Positions 25,970 through 35,322 of a stretch of DNA of 64,000 nucleotides are shown in pieces. Within the stretch, counting starts at the first letter, position 1. Every line of letters starts with the position of its first letter. The notes beneath the pieces are model-generated. The model saw only the letters and a program-made list of their open reading frames with translations, did not search any database and was not told the origin of the DNA. The translations under genes and the position numbers were made by a program. The stretch comes from Paenalcaligenes sp052103955 (lineage in GTDB: Bacteria > Pseudomonadota > Gammaproteobacteria > Burkholderiales > Burkholderiaceae_B). The stretch is from assembly GCA_052103955.1 (NCBI GenBank), contig JBQELO010000009.1:1-64000 (forward strand), read 5' to 3'.

Positions 25970-26985
25970 GTTTGCCCATAACGGCTTTTTACCCATGGCA
26001 GGAAGAGCGTGCTAGCGAATGGTTAAGTCAACGTGAGCGCTTTGCACATGCGTGGCTATTGCATGGCGTGCCAGGCATAGGGAAAACGCAATTTGCTAGA
26101 GCAGCGGCCGCATCGCTGCTGTGCACCCAACCCATACAATCGCGCGCTTGTGGTGCCTGTGATGCGTGTTTATGGTGCCAGCATGGTAATCACCCCGATT
26201 TACGGTTGATACGCCCTGAAGTGGTTGCGCAGCAAGAAGATGGCACGGCTTCTGAAAGTAAGCAAACACCGTCTAAAGAAATACGGGTGGAGCAATTACG
26301 TCAATTGCATTCATGGTTCAATACAGCCACTCACCGTGGCGGTTACCGCGTGGCGGTGTTGTACCCGGCAGAAAGTCTGAACCAAATCTCGGCGAATGCG
26401 TTACTGAAGGTCTTAGAAGAGCCCCCCGCATCCACCATTTTTATTCTGGTGGCTGATGCGCCAGATAGGTTGTTGCCTACGATTGTGTCGCGATGCAGGC
26501 GCTTGGTGTTGCCTAAGCCCGATAAGCAGGTAGCGCTAGACTGGCTGGGCAGCCAAGTAGTGGGTGATGCGCAAGAGTGGTTAGCTGCTGCCGGTGGTGG
26601 CCCTGTGGCCGCGTTAGCGTTGTCGCAGCAACAGCGTGCGCCATACCCCGACTGGTTGGGTACGCTATGGCAGTCGGTGTCTGCTCGCAATGCTGAAGCG
26701 AGTTTGGCCGTGATGGATGATTTAGAAAAGCTAGGAGCAGCCCATTGGATACCCATGCTGCAACGTAGTTGTTTAGATATACAGCTGGTGCAACATGCGC
26801 AACCCGTTTGCTACTATCCGGGTTTACAAGCCGTGTACGAGCAACTGGCCGTTAGAGCGCAGCCCTTGGTGCTGGCACAGTTGTTAAAATGGCTAAACGA
26901 GCAGTCGCGCTGGGCCCAGCATCCCTTGAATGCAAAGTTGTTTGTGCAGCACCTGCTAGACCGTCTCACACACTGTTTTAATTGA
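25966..26985 (+). CDS. holB: DNA polymerase III delta-prime subunit
   Basis: HolB is a subunit of the clamp loader that places the sliding clamp on primed DNA. The 339-residue AAA+ protein has a P-loop-like GVPGIGKTQ at 34-42, the four-cysteine zinc module (ACGACDACLWC), the stretch NALLKVLEEPP, and the SRC motif (TIVSRCRRL). It sits between tmk and tatD. Several relatives carry a small pilZ gene between holB and tatD; here there are only 10 bases. Confidence 0.93.
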   Translation: MSLPITAFYPWQEERASEWLSQRERFAHAWLLHGVPGIGKTQFARAAAASLLCTQPIQSRACGACDACLWCQHGNHPDLRLIRPEVVAQQEDGTASESKQTPSKEIRVEQLRQLHSWFNTATHRGGYRVAVLYPAESLNQISANALLKVLEEPPASTIFILVADAPDRLLPTIVSRCRRLVLPKPDKQVALDWLGSQVVGDAQEWLAAAGGGPVAALALSQQQRAPYPDWLGTLWQSVSARNAEASLAVMDDLEKLGAAHWIPMLQRSCLDIQLVQHAQPVCYYPGLQAVYEQLAVRAQPLVLAQLLKWLNEQSRWAQHPLNAKLFVQHLLDRLTHCFN

Positions 26986-26995
26986 TGTCATTACC

Positions 26996-27775
26996 ATGTT
27001 TATAGATTCACATTGCCACTTGGATTTTCCTGATCTCTCTGTCAACCTAGAGAGCATTTTGGCGCGCATGAAGCAAAATCAGGTTGGTCAAGCCTTGGTG
27101 GTCAGCGTAACGTTAGACGATTGGCCCCGACTCATGGCATTGGTGGAACAATATCCGCACTTGCAAGCGTCAGTAGGCGTACACCCAGGCTACGATAATA
27201 TTGTGCAGCCTTCTGTCGCTGATCTGTGTGAGCGAGCCGCGCATCCTAAAGTGATCGCGATTGGTGAAACAGGGCTGGATTATTACTACCAGTCTGAACC
27301 GTTGGATTGGCAGCGTGAGCGCTTCCGTATTCATATTCGTGCAGCACGTGAAAGCGGTTTGCCACTGATTATTCATACTCGTAATGCGTCAGCAGACACC
27401 ATTCGTATCATGCAGGAAGAGGGTGCTGATCAAGTGGGTGGTGTAATGCATTGCTTTACCGAGTCATGGGAAATGGCGCAAGCCGCCATGGAAATGGGCT
27501 TTTATATTTCCATTTCCGGTATTGTGACCTTCAAGAGCGCTAAAGATATTCAAGAGGTAGCGGCTAAAGTACCGTTGGATAGACTGCTGATCGAAACAGA
27601 CTCCCCTTATTTGGCCCCTGTGCCATACCGTGGGAAGCAGAATGATCCGTCGCTGGTGGTGCATGTAGCCGAAAAACTGGCCGAGTTGCGTCAGTGCAGT
27701 AGTGCAGAGATAGCAGAAGCAACGCGTGAAAATTTTTATGCTTTGTTTAAGAAAGCGCCTAGGGTGCAGGCCTAA
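26996..27775 (+). CDS. tatD: TatD family metal-dependent hydrolase
   Basis: A 259-residue TIM-barrel hydrolase (YcfH/TatD type); family members act as 3'-5' DNA exonucleases or D-aminoacyl hydrolases. Metal ligands are seen in FIDSHCHLDF, IGETGLDYYY, LIIHTRNA, MHCFTES and ETDSPYLAP. It does not encode a Tat export component despite its name. The downstream ankyrin gene follows by 16 bases and is likely co-transcribed. Confidence 0.93.
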   Translation: MFIDSHCHLDFPDLSVNLESILARMKQNQVGQALVVSVTLDDWPRLMALVEQYPHLQASVGVHPGYDNIVQPSVADLCERAAHPKVIAIGETGLDYYYQSEPLDWQRERFRIHIRAARESGLPLIIHTRNASADTIRIMQEEGADQVGGVMHCFTESWEMAQAAMEMGFYISISGIVTFKSAKDIQEVAAKVPLDRLLIETDSPYLAPVPYRGKQNDPSLVVHVAEKLAELRQCSSAEIAEATRENFYALFKKAPRVQA

Positions 27776-27791
27776 ATAAAAGGAACTAAGG

Positions 27792-28577
27792 ATGAAGAAA
27801 TCGTTGTGGTCCACATTGCTGGCTGGTATGGCATTAAGCTCCGCTCTCGTCTCACCTGTGTGGGCAGGTGAAGGTTGGTGGAATGATGTGGTTAACAACC
27901 GTAATAGCGATGTGTTGCAAGAGCTGGCTACGGGGGCGGATCCAAACCAAAAAACAGAGCAAGGCCAACCTACGATTATGCTGGCCATCCAGAATAAGTC
28001 TTGGAATGTGTATGACGTGCTAAGTGCTCACCGTGCGATTGATGTGAACATTACGAATGCGTACGATGAAACGCCTTTGATGTACTTGGCGCTATTAGGC
28101 GAGACTAAACGCGCTGAAGACCTTATTAAACGCGGTGCGAAGGTGAACCGACTTGGGTGGACACCACTGCATTATGCCGCCTCTACCGGGCAAATGGATA
28201 CGGCCAGAATGCTGTTGGCAGCAGGCGCAATGCCTAACGCGCCTTCGTCTGACGGTACCAGTCCCTTGATGATGGCGGCACGCTCTGGCAACCGAGATAT
28301 GGTGAATGTGTTGATAGAGGCTGGTGCTGATCCCAAAGCGGTTAATTTGCAGCAATTGAGTGCGGCTGATTGGGCACGTGAAAATGGCCATGCTGCTTTA
28401 GCCAGTTATTTAGAGCAGGGTGCTAATGCCGCTGCAGCGAGTACAGCAGGTCAAGCAGGTCAAGCGGCTGGGGCTAGCAGTGCCACTACAACAGCACCGG
28501 CATCGTCTGCCGCGCAAAGTAGCAGTGGTGGCAGCAGTAATAGCCAGTACTTCGACTTAGGGCGGTTTGACGAGTAA
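27792..28577 (+). CDS. Periplasmic ankyrin-repeat protein
   Basis: The 261-residue product has a signal peptide (about 1-25, ending VWA) and about five ankyrin repeats from 30 to 210, for example LGWTPLHYAASTGQMDTARM and SPLMMAARSGNRDMVNVLIE. A low-complexity Ala/Ser/Gln/Gly tail (about 213-250) ends in YFDLGRFDE. Such repeats bind other proteins; the partner is unknown. SD-like AGGAACTAAGG precedes the ATG. It ends the mltG-tatD unit before a terminator. Confidence 0.88.
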   Translation: MKKSLWSTLLAGMALSSALVSPVWAGEGWWNDVVNNRNSDVLQELATGADPNQKTEQGQPTIMLAIQNKSWNVYDVLSAHRAIDVNITNAYDETPLMYLALLGETKRAEDLIKRGAKVNRLGWTPLHYAASTGQMDTARMLLAAGAMPNAPSSDGTSPLMMAARSGNRDMVNVLIEAGADPKAVNLQQLSAADWARENGHAALASYLEQGANAAAASTAGQAGQAAGASSATTTAPASSAAQSSSGGSSNSQYFDLGRFDE

Positions 28578-28632
28578 TGCTAGATGGTGCTGTATAGAGC
28601 ATAAGCGCTACCAGCATACGTAGGCAGATATG

Positions 28633-28668
28633 AAGCCGCTTGGGGCCCTCAAGCGGCTTTGGTTTTTG
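28633..28668 (+). terminator. Rho-independent terminator after the ankyrin gene
   Basis: AAGCCGCTTG (28633-28642) pairs with CAAGCGGCTT (28650-28659); TTGGTTTTT follows. Confidence 0.8.
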
Positions 28669-28739
28669 GGTTAAGCAGTAGATGGTCTAGCGTGGAGTGG
28701 TGTAGTGCCGCGTTAGGGTGATTGATCGTCAGGTGATAC

Positions 28740-30038
28740 ATGGATTGGAACGCACTTAAAGCGTGTTTGTTTGATGCGGCTAAAGCACAGTTAGAGGCTG
28801 TGTTGTCGTCTGGGGTTACACCGTTGTATGCGGCGGCTTTTTTTGCGAGCTACCGTGAACAAGAAAGCGTCATTGGTATGCCATCATTCGCAGTGAACAG
28901 TCTGGCGGCCTTAGATGAAGATCACCCCAAACGTAACGCCAGTGATGAGTGTTTCTATGGTGTGAAATGGAACCCAGTAGACTGGCACTGGACATGGGAT
29001 GTAGATGAGTACGGTGGTGAGCAGCTAGCGGCCTATGAAACAGAAGTAGAAGGCTACGCCAATCGTGGCAGCGTAGCGATGTGGGACAGTGCTGAAAAAC
29101 GTTTTATGACGGTAGTAGCACAGGCGGCAGCCGACCTACGTAAGCATTTTGCAAAAGACCCCCGCGTTGCTAAAGATTTCGTGGTGTTTTTCCATGATGA
29201 GTACGGTGGCGATGAGCTGGCCAGTAAAAGCATACCTAAACGCTTATTCCTGCAGCTTTTTCCTGAGCTAGATGCTACCGAGCAAGAGCGCAGGCGTATT
29301 GCCACATTACCTCTAGCAGAACAGGCGCTTTGCTATACGCAGCGTCTTAATTATTACGAGGGTATCAGTTGCGAAGAGGCTGAACGATGGCTGATTGCAT
29401 GCGGTGCACCGGCTATACCTGCGCTGCTGGGGGCGTTAGAGCAGCGGCAGATGACCTGGAAAGCTGCCATGATTCTGGGGTTAATTGGTGAGCCTGAGCC
29501 CAAGGTCATCGCGGCATTACGTCATGTGCTAATGAGCGCCAAAGACGTCAGTGCAGTCAGTTGGAGTGCATCGGCGTTAGGGTATTTAGGCGATGTGGAG
29601 TGGCTGTTGGTGTTAGCTGAATCGCCTAAATTTACCGAGTATGCGGTAGATGGTTGTTGCGCTGCTTTGCGGGCATTTAGAAACCGTGGTGCGAAGCCCG
29701 TGAAATTAGATTATGCGCCAGTAGAACGTTTGCTGGCAGCCTACCCCCATTGTCGCAGCGAAGCAGAAGAAACCCTAAAGCCAGGTTCTAGCTATTGCCA
29801 TATTGGTGAGGCAGATGTACCCGAGGCGGTAAGAGGGCTGGCTTCTGCTCACGCGGTGGTGCGTCGTCATGCCGTCTGTGTGCTAGATAATAGAGCAGTA
29901 GGTGAAGCCATAGGCCTATCAGTTGTAGAGCCTATTCGAGATACGTTGACGCGAATGGCAAAGAGCGACGAAGATGAAAGCGTGCGGTACTTAGCAGGGT
30001 TAACGCTGTCTTCCATGAAAAAATGGCGTCTGCGGTAA
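28740..30038 (+). CDS. HEAT-repeat protein with DUF4303-like N-terminal domain
   Basis: The 432-residue soluble protein has two parts. The N-terminal 180 residues (for example NPVDWHWTWDVDEYGG and FVVFFHDEYGGDE) resemble DUF4303, a family often found with SUKH-like immunity proteins; this assignment is from memory of the family pattern. The rest is built of helical HEAT-like repeats (AIPALLGALEQRQMTWKAAM, SAVSWSASALGYLGDVEW, VRYLAGLTLSSMKKWR). No catalytic motif or signal is seen. It is a single-gene unit; its stop faces the diguanylate cyclase stop 23 bases away. Confidence 0.6.
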   Translation: MDWNALKACLFDAAKAQLEAVLSSGVTPLYAAAFFASYREQESVIGMPSFAVNSLAALDEDHPKRNASDECFYGVKWNPVDWHWTWDVDEYGGEQLAAYETEVEGYANRGSVAMWDSAEKRFMTVVAQAAADLRKHFAKDPRVAKDFVVFFHDEYGGDELASKSIPKRLFLQLFPELDATEQERRRIATLPLAEQALCYTQRLNYYEGISCEEAERWLIACGAPAIPALLGALEQRQMTWKAAMILGLIGEPEPKVIAALRHVLMSAKDVSAVSWSASALGYLGDVEWLLVLAESPKFTEYAVDGCCAALRAFRNRGAKPVKLDYAPVERLLAAYPHCRSEAEETLKPGSSYCHIGEADVPEAVRGLASAHAVVRRHAVCVLDNRAVGEAIGLSVVEPIRDTLTRMAKSDEDESVRYLAGLTLSSMKKWRLR

Positions 30039-30061
30039 TAATGAGCGTGGTGGATGCCTAA

Positions 30062-31276
30062 TTAGGCTTCTACATGCTCGACAATAGTGGGTAGGGGGCT
30101 GTGTGGCGCAGTAAAAGACTGGCCGGAAAGTACAACCTGATTACGCCCATCCGCTTTACCGGTATAGAGGGCAGCATCCGCATAACGTAGCGCATCTTCT
30201 AATTCGTGCGCGCTATAGAAAGCTAATGACACACCGATGGTGACGGTGCAACGCAGTGGTTGATCCATGTTGGTAACAGCAATGCTTTGGCTAGCTATGG
30301 TAGAGCGTAAACGTTCAGCCAGTTGCATCACGCCACTGGCATTCGCATCAGTGCAGATGGCTACAAACTCTTCCCCTCCTATACGCCCAGTGAGATCGTG
30401 CTGCCGCATGGTAGTGCGTAATACCTCTGCCACATGCCGTATGACGTCGTCACCTGCATGATGGCCATACGTATCATTGATAAGCTTAAAGTGGTCTATG
30501 TCCATCAACAATACGTAGGTAGGACTGGCGTTTCTGGTTGAGAAATAACGCTGCACGGCTTCTAGCAAGCCCCTACGATTTAATAAGCTTGTCATGGGGT
30601 CACGTGCGGCCATATTGCGCAAGTCATCGGTTAGCCGTCGTAATACCAGCCAGACAATAGAGGGCGGCACAATAGTCGCTAAGGTGGACATATAAATATA
30701 GAACACCATCTGGAAGTTGCTATCCATGTGCAGCGCATCCAGGCCGCCATCAATAATTTTTAGAAACTTCAGCGCATTGAGTACACAGATTCCTGTGATC
30801 AATATCGCGAAAAAGATCATTTCACCATAGAGGTCTTTGGCAAAAGTGCGCACACCATAGACTACCGTGAGGGCCATGATGAAAAAAAGTAGGGCAGCCA
30901 TGGCCGCCAACATCGCATAACGGGCCGTGGCACCCATATACCATTGCACCAGAGCTTGCAGTAGTCCGTAAGCGAGGCAAAAGATTAACAGCGGACGCCA
31001 CAAGCTAACTTGTTGCCCAAAAAAGCGCATTGCGCCTAGCCAGTAAGCAAGAGGTGCGGCAAGGGTAAGGTTGTGGTTGATGACACTCATCACGCTCCAT
31101 GCGGGACCACCTTCTACTAGCTGCAAAATATAAGCCGATGCCAGCAAGAGATTACCTACGGCGAAGTAATCCATACCCATTCTGTTGCCAGGTAGGCGTC
31201 TACTAATTAGCAGGAACATGACTGAGAAGCACAACAGGTGCGCACAGAGCATGGCAACAAGAATGGAGGCAACCAT
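30062..31276 (-). CDS. Membrane-bound diguanylate cyclase (GGDEF)
   Basis: The product makes cyclic di-GMP, which promotes biofilm over motility. The chosen start (ATG at 31276) gives 404 residues; a GTG at 31345 would add 23. The N-terminal half holds about six to seven membrane helices (from SILVAMLCAHLLCFSVMFLL on), and the C-terminal half is a GGDEF domain with the active site GRIGGEEF and the inhibitory I-site RQHD exactly five residues before it, so product inhibition is likely. No EAL domain is present. Confidence 0.9.
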   Translation of the reverse strand: MVASILVAMLCAHLLCFSVMFLLISRRLPGNRMGMDYFAVGNLLLASAYILQLVEGGPAWSVMSVINHNLTLAAPLAYWLGAMRFFGQQVSLWRPLLIFCLAYGLLQALVQWYMGATARYAMLAAMAALLFFIMALTVVYGVRTFAKDLYGEMIFFAILITGICVLNALKFLKIIDGGLDALHMDSNFQMVFYIYMSTLATIVPPSIVWLVLRRLTDDLRNMAARDPMTSLLNRRGLLEAVQRYFSTRNASPTYVLLMDIDHFKLINDTYGHHAGDDVIRHVAEVLRTTMRQHDLTGRIGGEEFVAICTDANASGVMQLAERLRSTIASQSIAVTNMDQPLRCTVTIGVSLAFYSAHELEDALRYADAALYTGKADGRNQVVLSGQSFTAPHSPLPTIVEHVEA

Positions 31277-31487
31277 AGGGTATAAAGAAGAGGAAAGGCA
31301 GTAGGCTCTTTTTACATTTTTTATGGGAGCGTACTGGTATGGCACCGTCTACGAGTAATTTCTATTGGCCACGTAGGACATTATAGAGATCTATTCTAAT
31401 TTGGTTACGTTTAGAGGTATGGTGTTTCTTAGTGAAATATTGATCTTACGCAACGAAGCGGCTTAATTTGTAGGGAATTTACCAGAG

Positions 31488-31540
31488 CATATAGCCACTA
31501 TGTCTGTATCAATGTGGTTAGTGGCTGTAGTGGCTATATG
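31488..31540. repeat. Long inverted repeat between lipoprotein and cyclase genes
   Basis: CATATAGCCACTA (31488-31500) is the exact inverse of TAGTGGCTATATG (31528-31540), separated by 27 bases. The right arm region also has a tandem pair TAGTGGCTG/TAGTGGCTA. It lies 19 bases past the lipoprotein stop on the minus strand, with no T run. It could protect the 3' end of that mRNA or act as a terminator. The rest of the 283-base gap between the two genes shows nothing recognisable. Confidence 0.55.
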
Positions 31541-31559
31541 TGGTGTTGGTAATGAGCGC

Positions 31560-32339
31560 TTACTCGGGTAAGTAGGCGGGTTGAAGAATACCGCGTAAAG
31601 CAGAGTAGGGGATTAGTAGTTCGGGTTGGCCAGATGAGTAGGGAGCAATGGCGTAAGCGTCGTACTTCACGACTATACCTTTATCGGTAATACCAGCATT
31701 GTCACTAGGTTGAAAAGGCCATAAGCGTCGGTAGCGTTCTGGGTTTTCAATCGCATCTTCTTGGGTAGTGAGCCATTGTGCGTGAGCTTGCTTTAAGGCG
31801 CTAATAAAAGCATCTTTTGCCCCGCGTTGTAGCATTTGATCTAACGTGATGGTGGCTTTGCGCTGGTTGTCCCAATTAATAAATTGGGTTGCAGACATGC
31901 CATGTGCTGCCCCTGTGAAGTACTGCCAAGAACCTAGTTCAAGTGTTGTGATGTCTTTGTTACGGTAGCGTGTCTTAGCCGCTAATAAAACTTCATCGCG
32001 TGGGCCAGCAGTTTTCCAGTAGTAGTCGGTAAAGTCTTCAATAGAGGCGTGTACAGGGCCGTCTCCCATACCTGTCATGGTTGCCAAAGCGGTGTCTACA
32101 AGTTCTGTTAGGGCGCGGTTACCTGGGAATACTAGGCTGTCTACGCTTAAGGTAGCGCATTGGCCTTTGCAGTCAGGTTGTTTTTTGGACCATTTAACGG
32201 GTTGACTAAATACGCCGTCAGCGCTGGTGACCTCATCCGTAAATGACGGTATACGGCTTTGCTGGTCGGTGCTGGCACAACCCGCGAGGGCGGCGCTAAG
32301 TAGCAGAACGCTGAACAGGGATGTAGAGGAAAGTCTCAT
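31560..32339 (-). CDS. Putative lipoprotein, DUF3298/RsiV-like
   Basis: The 259-residue product has a lipoprotein signal with the lipobox LAGC (Cys21). The mature part contains TRYRNKDITTLELGSWQYF and FTGAAHGMSATQFINWD, followed by LIPYSALRGILQP, the pattern of the DUF3298/DUF4163 pair found in RsiV and in the periplasmic esterase-like family. Its job is unknown. It stands alone, 48 bases from the GST gene upstream. Confidence 0.75.
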   Translation of the reverse strand: MRLSSTSLFSVLLLSAALAGCASTDQQSRIPSFTDEVTSADGVFSQPVKWSKKQPDCKGQCATLSVDSLVFPGNRALTELVDTALATMTGMGDGPVHASIEDFTDYYWKTAGPRDEVLLAAKTRYRNKDITTLELGSWQYFTGAAHGMSATQFINWDNQRKATITLDQMLQRGAKDAFISALKQAHAQWLTTQEDAIENPERYRRLWPFQPSDNAGITDKGIVVKYDAYAIAPYSSGQPELLIPYSALRGILQPAYLPE

Positions 32340-32387
32340 GCAGGGTATCCGTTAGGTATGGGGGCGTGCAGTGATGGCTACGCAGAA

Positions 32388-33032
32388 TTAGGCAGGTTTG
32401 CTGGGATTAACGCGATCCGCAATCGCTAAGGCTCGTTTTGTTGCGGGACGTTGGCTTATACGCTCGAACCATGCCTTAAGATGAGGGAAATCATTTAGGT
32501 CTTGTTGTTGTTGAGCGTGATAGATCACCCAAGGGTAACAAGCCATATCAGCAATAGAGTACTCATCTACAATAAACTCACGGCCTTCAAGGCGGGTGTT
32601 TAGCACATTGTAGAGTCGAGCTGTTTCACGCACGTATCGGTCCATCGCGTATTCCAACTTAACGGGGGCGTAGACGTTGAAGTGGTGATTTTGGCCAGCC
32701 ATCGGGCCTAGGCCACCCATTTGCCAAAATAACCATTCCATCACTTGGGTACGTTTGCGCAAATCGCTAAGCATGAATTGGCCTGTTTTTTCTGCTAAAT
32801 ACTGCAAAATAGCACCGGACTCAAACACTGAAATGGCCTCGCCACCATCGCTAGGATGCTGATCCACGATGGCAGGAATACGGTTGTTTGGAGCGATTTT
32901 TAGGAAGTCAGGTTCGAATTGATCGCCTTTACCTATATTGATGGGCTTGATTTGATACTCTAGGCCGCACTCTTCTAAGAAAAGGGTGATTTTATGGCCA
33001 TTGGGGGTAGTCCAATAATACAGATCAATCAT
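32388..33032 (-). CDS. Glutathione S-transferase, YfcG/YghU (Nu-class) type
   Basis: The 214-residue product begins MIDLYYWTTPNGHKITLFLE, the start typical of YfcG-type disulfide-bond oxidoreductases that use two glutathiones. It has the thioredoxin-fold N-domain with NNRIPAIVD and ESGAILQYLAE, and the all-helical C-domain with EWLFWQMGGLGPMAGQNHHF. It probably reduces glutathione-linked disulfides in the cytoplasm. Divergent from the arsC-like gene. Confidence 0.9.
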   Translation of the reverse strand: MIDLYYWTTPNGHKITLFLEECGLEYQIKPINIGKGDQFEPDFLKIAPNNRIPAIVDQHPSDGGEAISVFESGAILQYLAEKTGQFMLSDLRKRTQVMEWLFWQMGGLGPMAGQNHHFNVYAPVKLEYAMDRYVRETARLYNVLNTRLEGREFIVDEYSIADMACYPWVIYHAQQQQDLNDFPHLKAWFERISQRPATKRALAIADRVNPSKPA

Positions 33033-33120
33033 TATGTACCTTCAAAAAAAGATGCAGGGGTCAGGGGTGGGGGATTTGGCTACAATGGGTAATCCATAGA
33101 CCACTACACATAACCAGAAC

Positions 33121-33459
33121 ATGAGCACAATTTACCATAACCCGCGTTGCGGTACGTCGCGTAACACGCTGGCTAGACTAGAGGAAGCCGGGCATACGGT
33201 CGAGGTCATCGAATACTTAAAAAACCCTTTGGATAAAGAAGGGTTACGTAAGCTGATTGCGGATGCTAATTTATCGATAAAAGAGGCTGTGCGCAGTAAG
33301 GAAAGCCTGTTTACAGAGTTGGGGCTTGAGTCAGCGAGCGACGAACAGCTGCTGGATGCAATGGCGGCCCATCCTATTTTGATGAACAGACCTTTTGTGA
33401 TCACGGAAAAAGGGACACGACTGTGCCGCCCTAAAGAGGTAGTAGAAGAAATTTTATAA
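33121..33459 (+). CDS. arsC: ArsC-family glutaredoxin-dependent reductase
   Basis: The 112-residue product has the catalytic CGTSR (Cys10) and arginines at 58, 90 (MNRPFV) and 103 (LCRPKE) in the places of the R773 ArsC anion triad, so arsenate reduction is plausible. There is no arsB, acr3 or arsR nearby, so it may serve a different oxidant. Single gene closed by a strong terminator. A Spx/YffB-like role is less likely given the intact triad. Confidence 0.82.
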   Translation: MSTIYHNPRCGTSRNTLARLEEAGHTVEVIEYLKNPLDKEGLRKLIADANLSIKEAVRSKESLFTELGLESASDEQLLDAMAAHPILMNRPFVITEKGTRLCRPKEVVEEIL

Positions 33460-33477
33460 AGCATGCTTCCTAGCTAT

Positions 33478-33508
33478 AAAAAATGGGCCTCACAGGGCCC
33501 ATTTTTTA
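33478..33508. terminator. Bidirectional terminator between arsC and yceI
   Basis: AAAAAATGGGCCT and AGGGCCCATTTTTT form a long stem with A run before and T run after, between convergent genes. Confidence 0.9.
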
Positions 33509-33524
33509 TGTGGAGTGCGTAGGC

Positions 33525-34106
33525 TTACTTAGCCAGAGCTTCCAAAGCAATACCGATGGTGACTTCGTCGCCCACGCCGGGTGCAAATTTACCAGCGTTA
33601 AAGTCAGAGCGTTTGATCACGACTTCAGCGTCAGCACCAATGGTGTCTTTTTTCATCATTGGGTGCTCTTTGCGCACGAAACGCGTGATATTCAGTGTGA
33701 CAGGTTTGGTGACACCTTTGATGGTCAAATCACCGTCAACAGATACGGGTTTGTCACCGTCAAAGTTGATTTTGGTGGATTTGAATGTAGCAGTAGGAAA
33801 GTTCGCTGTATCCAAGAAATCAGCGCCTTGGATGTGCTGGTTAAAGCCATCGTGACCAGTGCTGATGCTACGGGTGTCGATTTCTATATCTACTTGGCCA
33901 TCTTTAGCTTCTTGATCCAGTACAACGGTACCGCTGGTTTTATCAAAACGGTTTAGCTGTGTGCTGAAGCCCATGTGGTCGTAGGAAATACGAGAAAAAG
34001 TATGGGAATCATCAATGCCAAATGTGACAGGAGCAGCCATTGCTGCGCTGCTTAGCAGTGCAGCCAGAGTGGTTAGGGCGGTAGTACGCAGTGTTTTTTT
34101 CAACAT
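33525..34106 (-). CDS. Periplasmic YceI-family lipocalin-like protein (copy 1)
   Basis: The 193-residue product has a signal peptide (about 1-24, ending AMA) and a YceI beta-barrel with DDSHTFSRISYDHMGFSTQL, GADFLDTANFPTATFKST and VDGDLTIKGVTKPVTL. YceI proteins bind polyisoprenoid chains such as quinones in the periplasm. It is the last gene of a three-gene unit b561-yceI-yceI, a common association suggesting quinone-linked redox work. Confidence 0.92.
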   Translation of the reverse strand: MLKKTLRTTALTTLAALLSSAAMAAPVTFGIDDSHTFSRISYDHMGFSTQLNRFDKTSGTVVLDQEAKDGQVDIEIDTRSISTGHDGFNQHIQGADFLDTANFPTATFKSTKINFDGDKPVSVDGDLTIKGVTKPVTLNITRFVRKEHPMMKKDTIGADAEVVIKRSDFNAGKFAPGVGDEVTIGIALEALAK

Positions 34107-34126
34107 GAAATGAGCTCCTAAAGAGA

Positions 34127-34678
34127 TTACTGTGCTGCCACAATAGAAAAGTTAACGTTGACATCGTTTGCAACGATATCAAAGGTAGACCAGGCGCCTT
34201 CGCCTACAGTAAAGTCGCCACGCTGTACGACAAAATTACCTTCAAACGTACCTGTAGCACCTTTTTCTACAAAGGTGGCAGGGAAACTAATGGGTTTGCT
34301 TACGCCTTTAATCGTAAGCGTGCCATCAACCTGATAGCCGTCACCGTCTACACGAATGGCGGTACTTTCAAAACTGGCTGCAGGGTGCGCGCTAGTGTTG
34401 AACCATTCAGCATTAGCAACTTCGTCATTACCTTCTGCACTACCCGTATCTATATCGGCTAGCGGTACAGACAATGTGACTTTAGCGGCTTCGGCATTAG
34501 CAGGGTCAAACGACAAAGTGCCATCAAATTTTGTAAATTCACCGTCCAAACTGACACCCATTTGTTCGTAGGTGAAGCCGATTTTGCTGTCTGCTGGTAC
34601 GAATTTATCGAAGGTGGCAGCGTGGGCCCATAATGGGGTCAGAGCCAACAAGCAGGCACCAAGCATTTTTTTATTCAT
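34127..34678 (-). CDS. Periplasmic YceI-family protein (copy 2)
   Basis: The chosen start at 34678 gives 183 residues with signal peptide MNKKMLGACLLALTPLWAHA. The mature part has ADSKIGFTYEQMGVSLDGEF, NAEWFNTSAHPAASFEST and VDGTLTIKGVSKPISFP, matching copy 1 in layout but diverged in sequence, so the pair is an old duplication. It starts 4 bases after the b561 stop; a longer reading at 34732 would overlap that gene. Confidence 0.92.
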   Translation of the reverse strand: MNKKMLGACLLALTPLWAHAATFDKFVPADSKIGFTYEQMGVSLDGEFTKFDGTLSFDPANAEAAKVTLSVPLADIDTGSAEGNDEVANAEWFNTSAHPAASFESTAIRVDGDGYQVDGTLTIKGVSKPISFPATFVEKGATGTFEGNFVVQRGDFTVGEGAWSTFDIVANDVNVNFSIVAAQ

Positions 34679-34682
34679 GGCT

Positions 34683-35225
34683 TTAGTCCTTTTTAGTGGG
34701 AGTAAGAGAAATTCTATGAAAGATCGCATCACGATCCATAAATTGGTGTTTAAGCGCGGCTAGAATATGCCCAGCTAGCACAGCGATAAACAACCAGTTC
34801 AGCCAACCATGTACAACGACAAGCTGCTCGCCAAGTGGGAGGTCTTTTTGAATCAGATCTGGCAAAGGCAACACACCAAACCAAACGGTTTGAAAGCCTT
34901 TGGCTGAACTCATTAACCAGCCTGACAGCGGGATGCAGAGCATCAGCACATACAATAGCCAGTGCCCCAGATGAGCCATCATTTTAGAGGTAGGCCCCAT
35001 GTGGGAGGGGTAACGAGGTTTTGCTGAAAGAAAGCGTACGCTTAAGCGAAGCACTACCAGTACCATTAATGTGATACCGATCCACTTGTGCCAGGAGTAC
35101 AGTTGCAGCTTGGCCGGGGAAAACGGTAATGCCTTCATGTACAAGCCCAGTGCCAGCATGCCTATCAGCAGTACAGCCATGAGCCAATGCAATAGTCGCA
35201 ACGACCACGCATAGCGTTGAACCAT
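34683..35225 (-). CDS. Cytochrome b561 family protein
   Basis: The 180-residue product has four membrane helices and conserved histidines at 13 (LRLLHWLMA), 46 (YSWHKW), then in VVHGWLNW and AGHILAALKHQF, which can ligate two b hemes. Such proteins move electrons between quinol and periplasmic acceptors, for instance superoxide. First gene of the b561-yceI-yceI unit and divergent from the LysR gene 97 bases away, which may regulate it. Confidence 0.9.
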   Translation of the reverse strand: MVQRYAWSLRLLHWLMAVLLIGMLALGLYMKALPFSPAKLQLYSWHKWIGITLMVLVVLRLSVRFLSAKPRYPSHMGPTSKMMAHLGHWLLYVLMLCIPLSGWLMSSAKGFQTVWFGVLPLPDLIQKDLPLGEQLVVVHGWLNWLFIAVLAGHILAALKHQFMDRDAIFHRISLTPTKKD

Positions 35226-35322
35226 GTAAACCTCGTAAAATTTAGTGAAACATCTACTTTAGCCTGTTTGATTGATGTAAAACAGTTTAGTTCCACAATT
35301 ATCAATTGCATTTATTACAACA

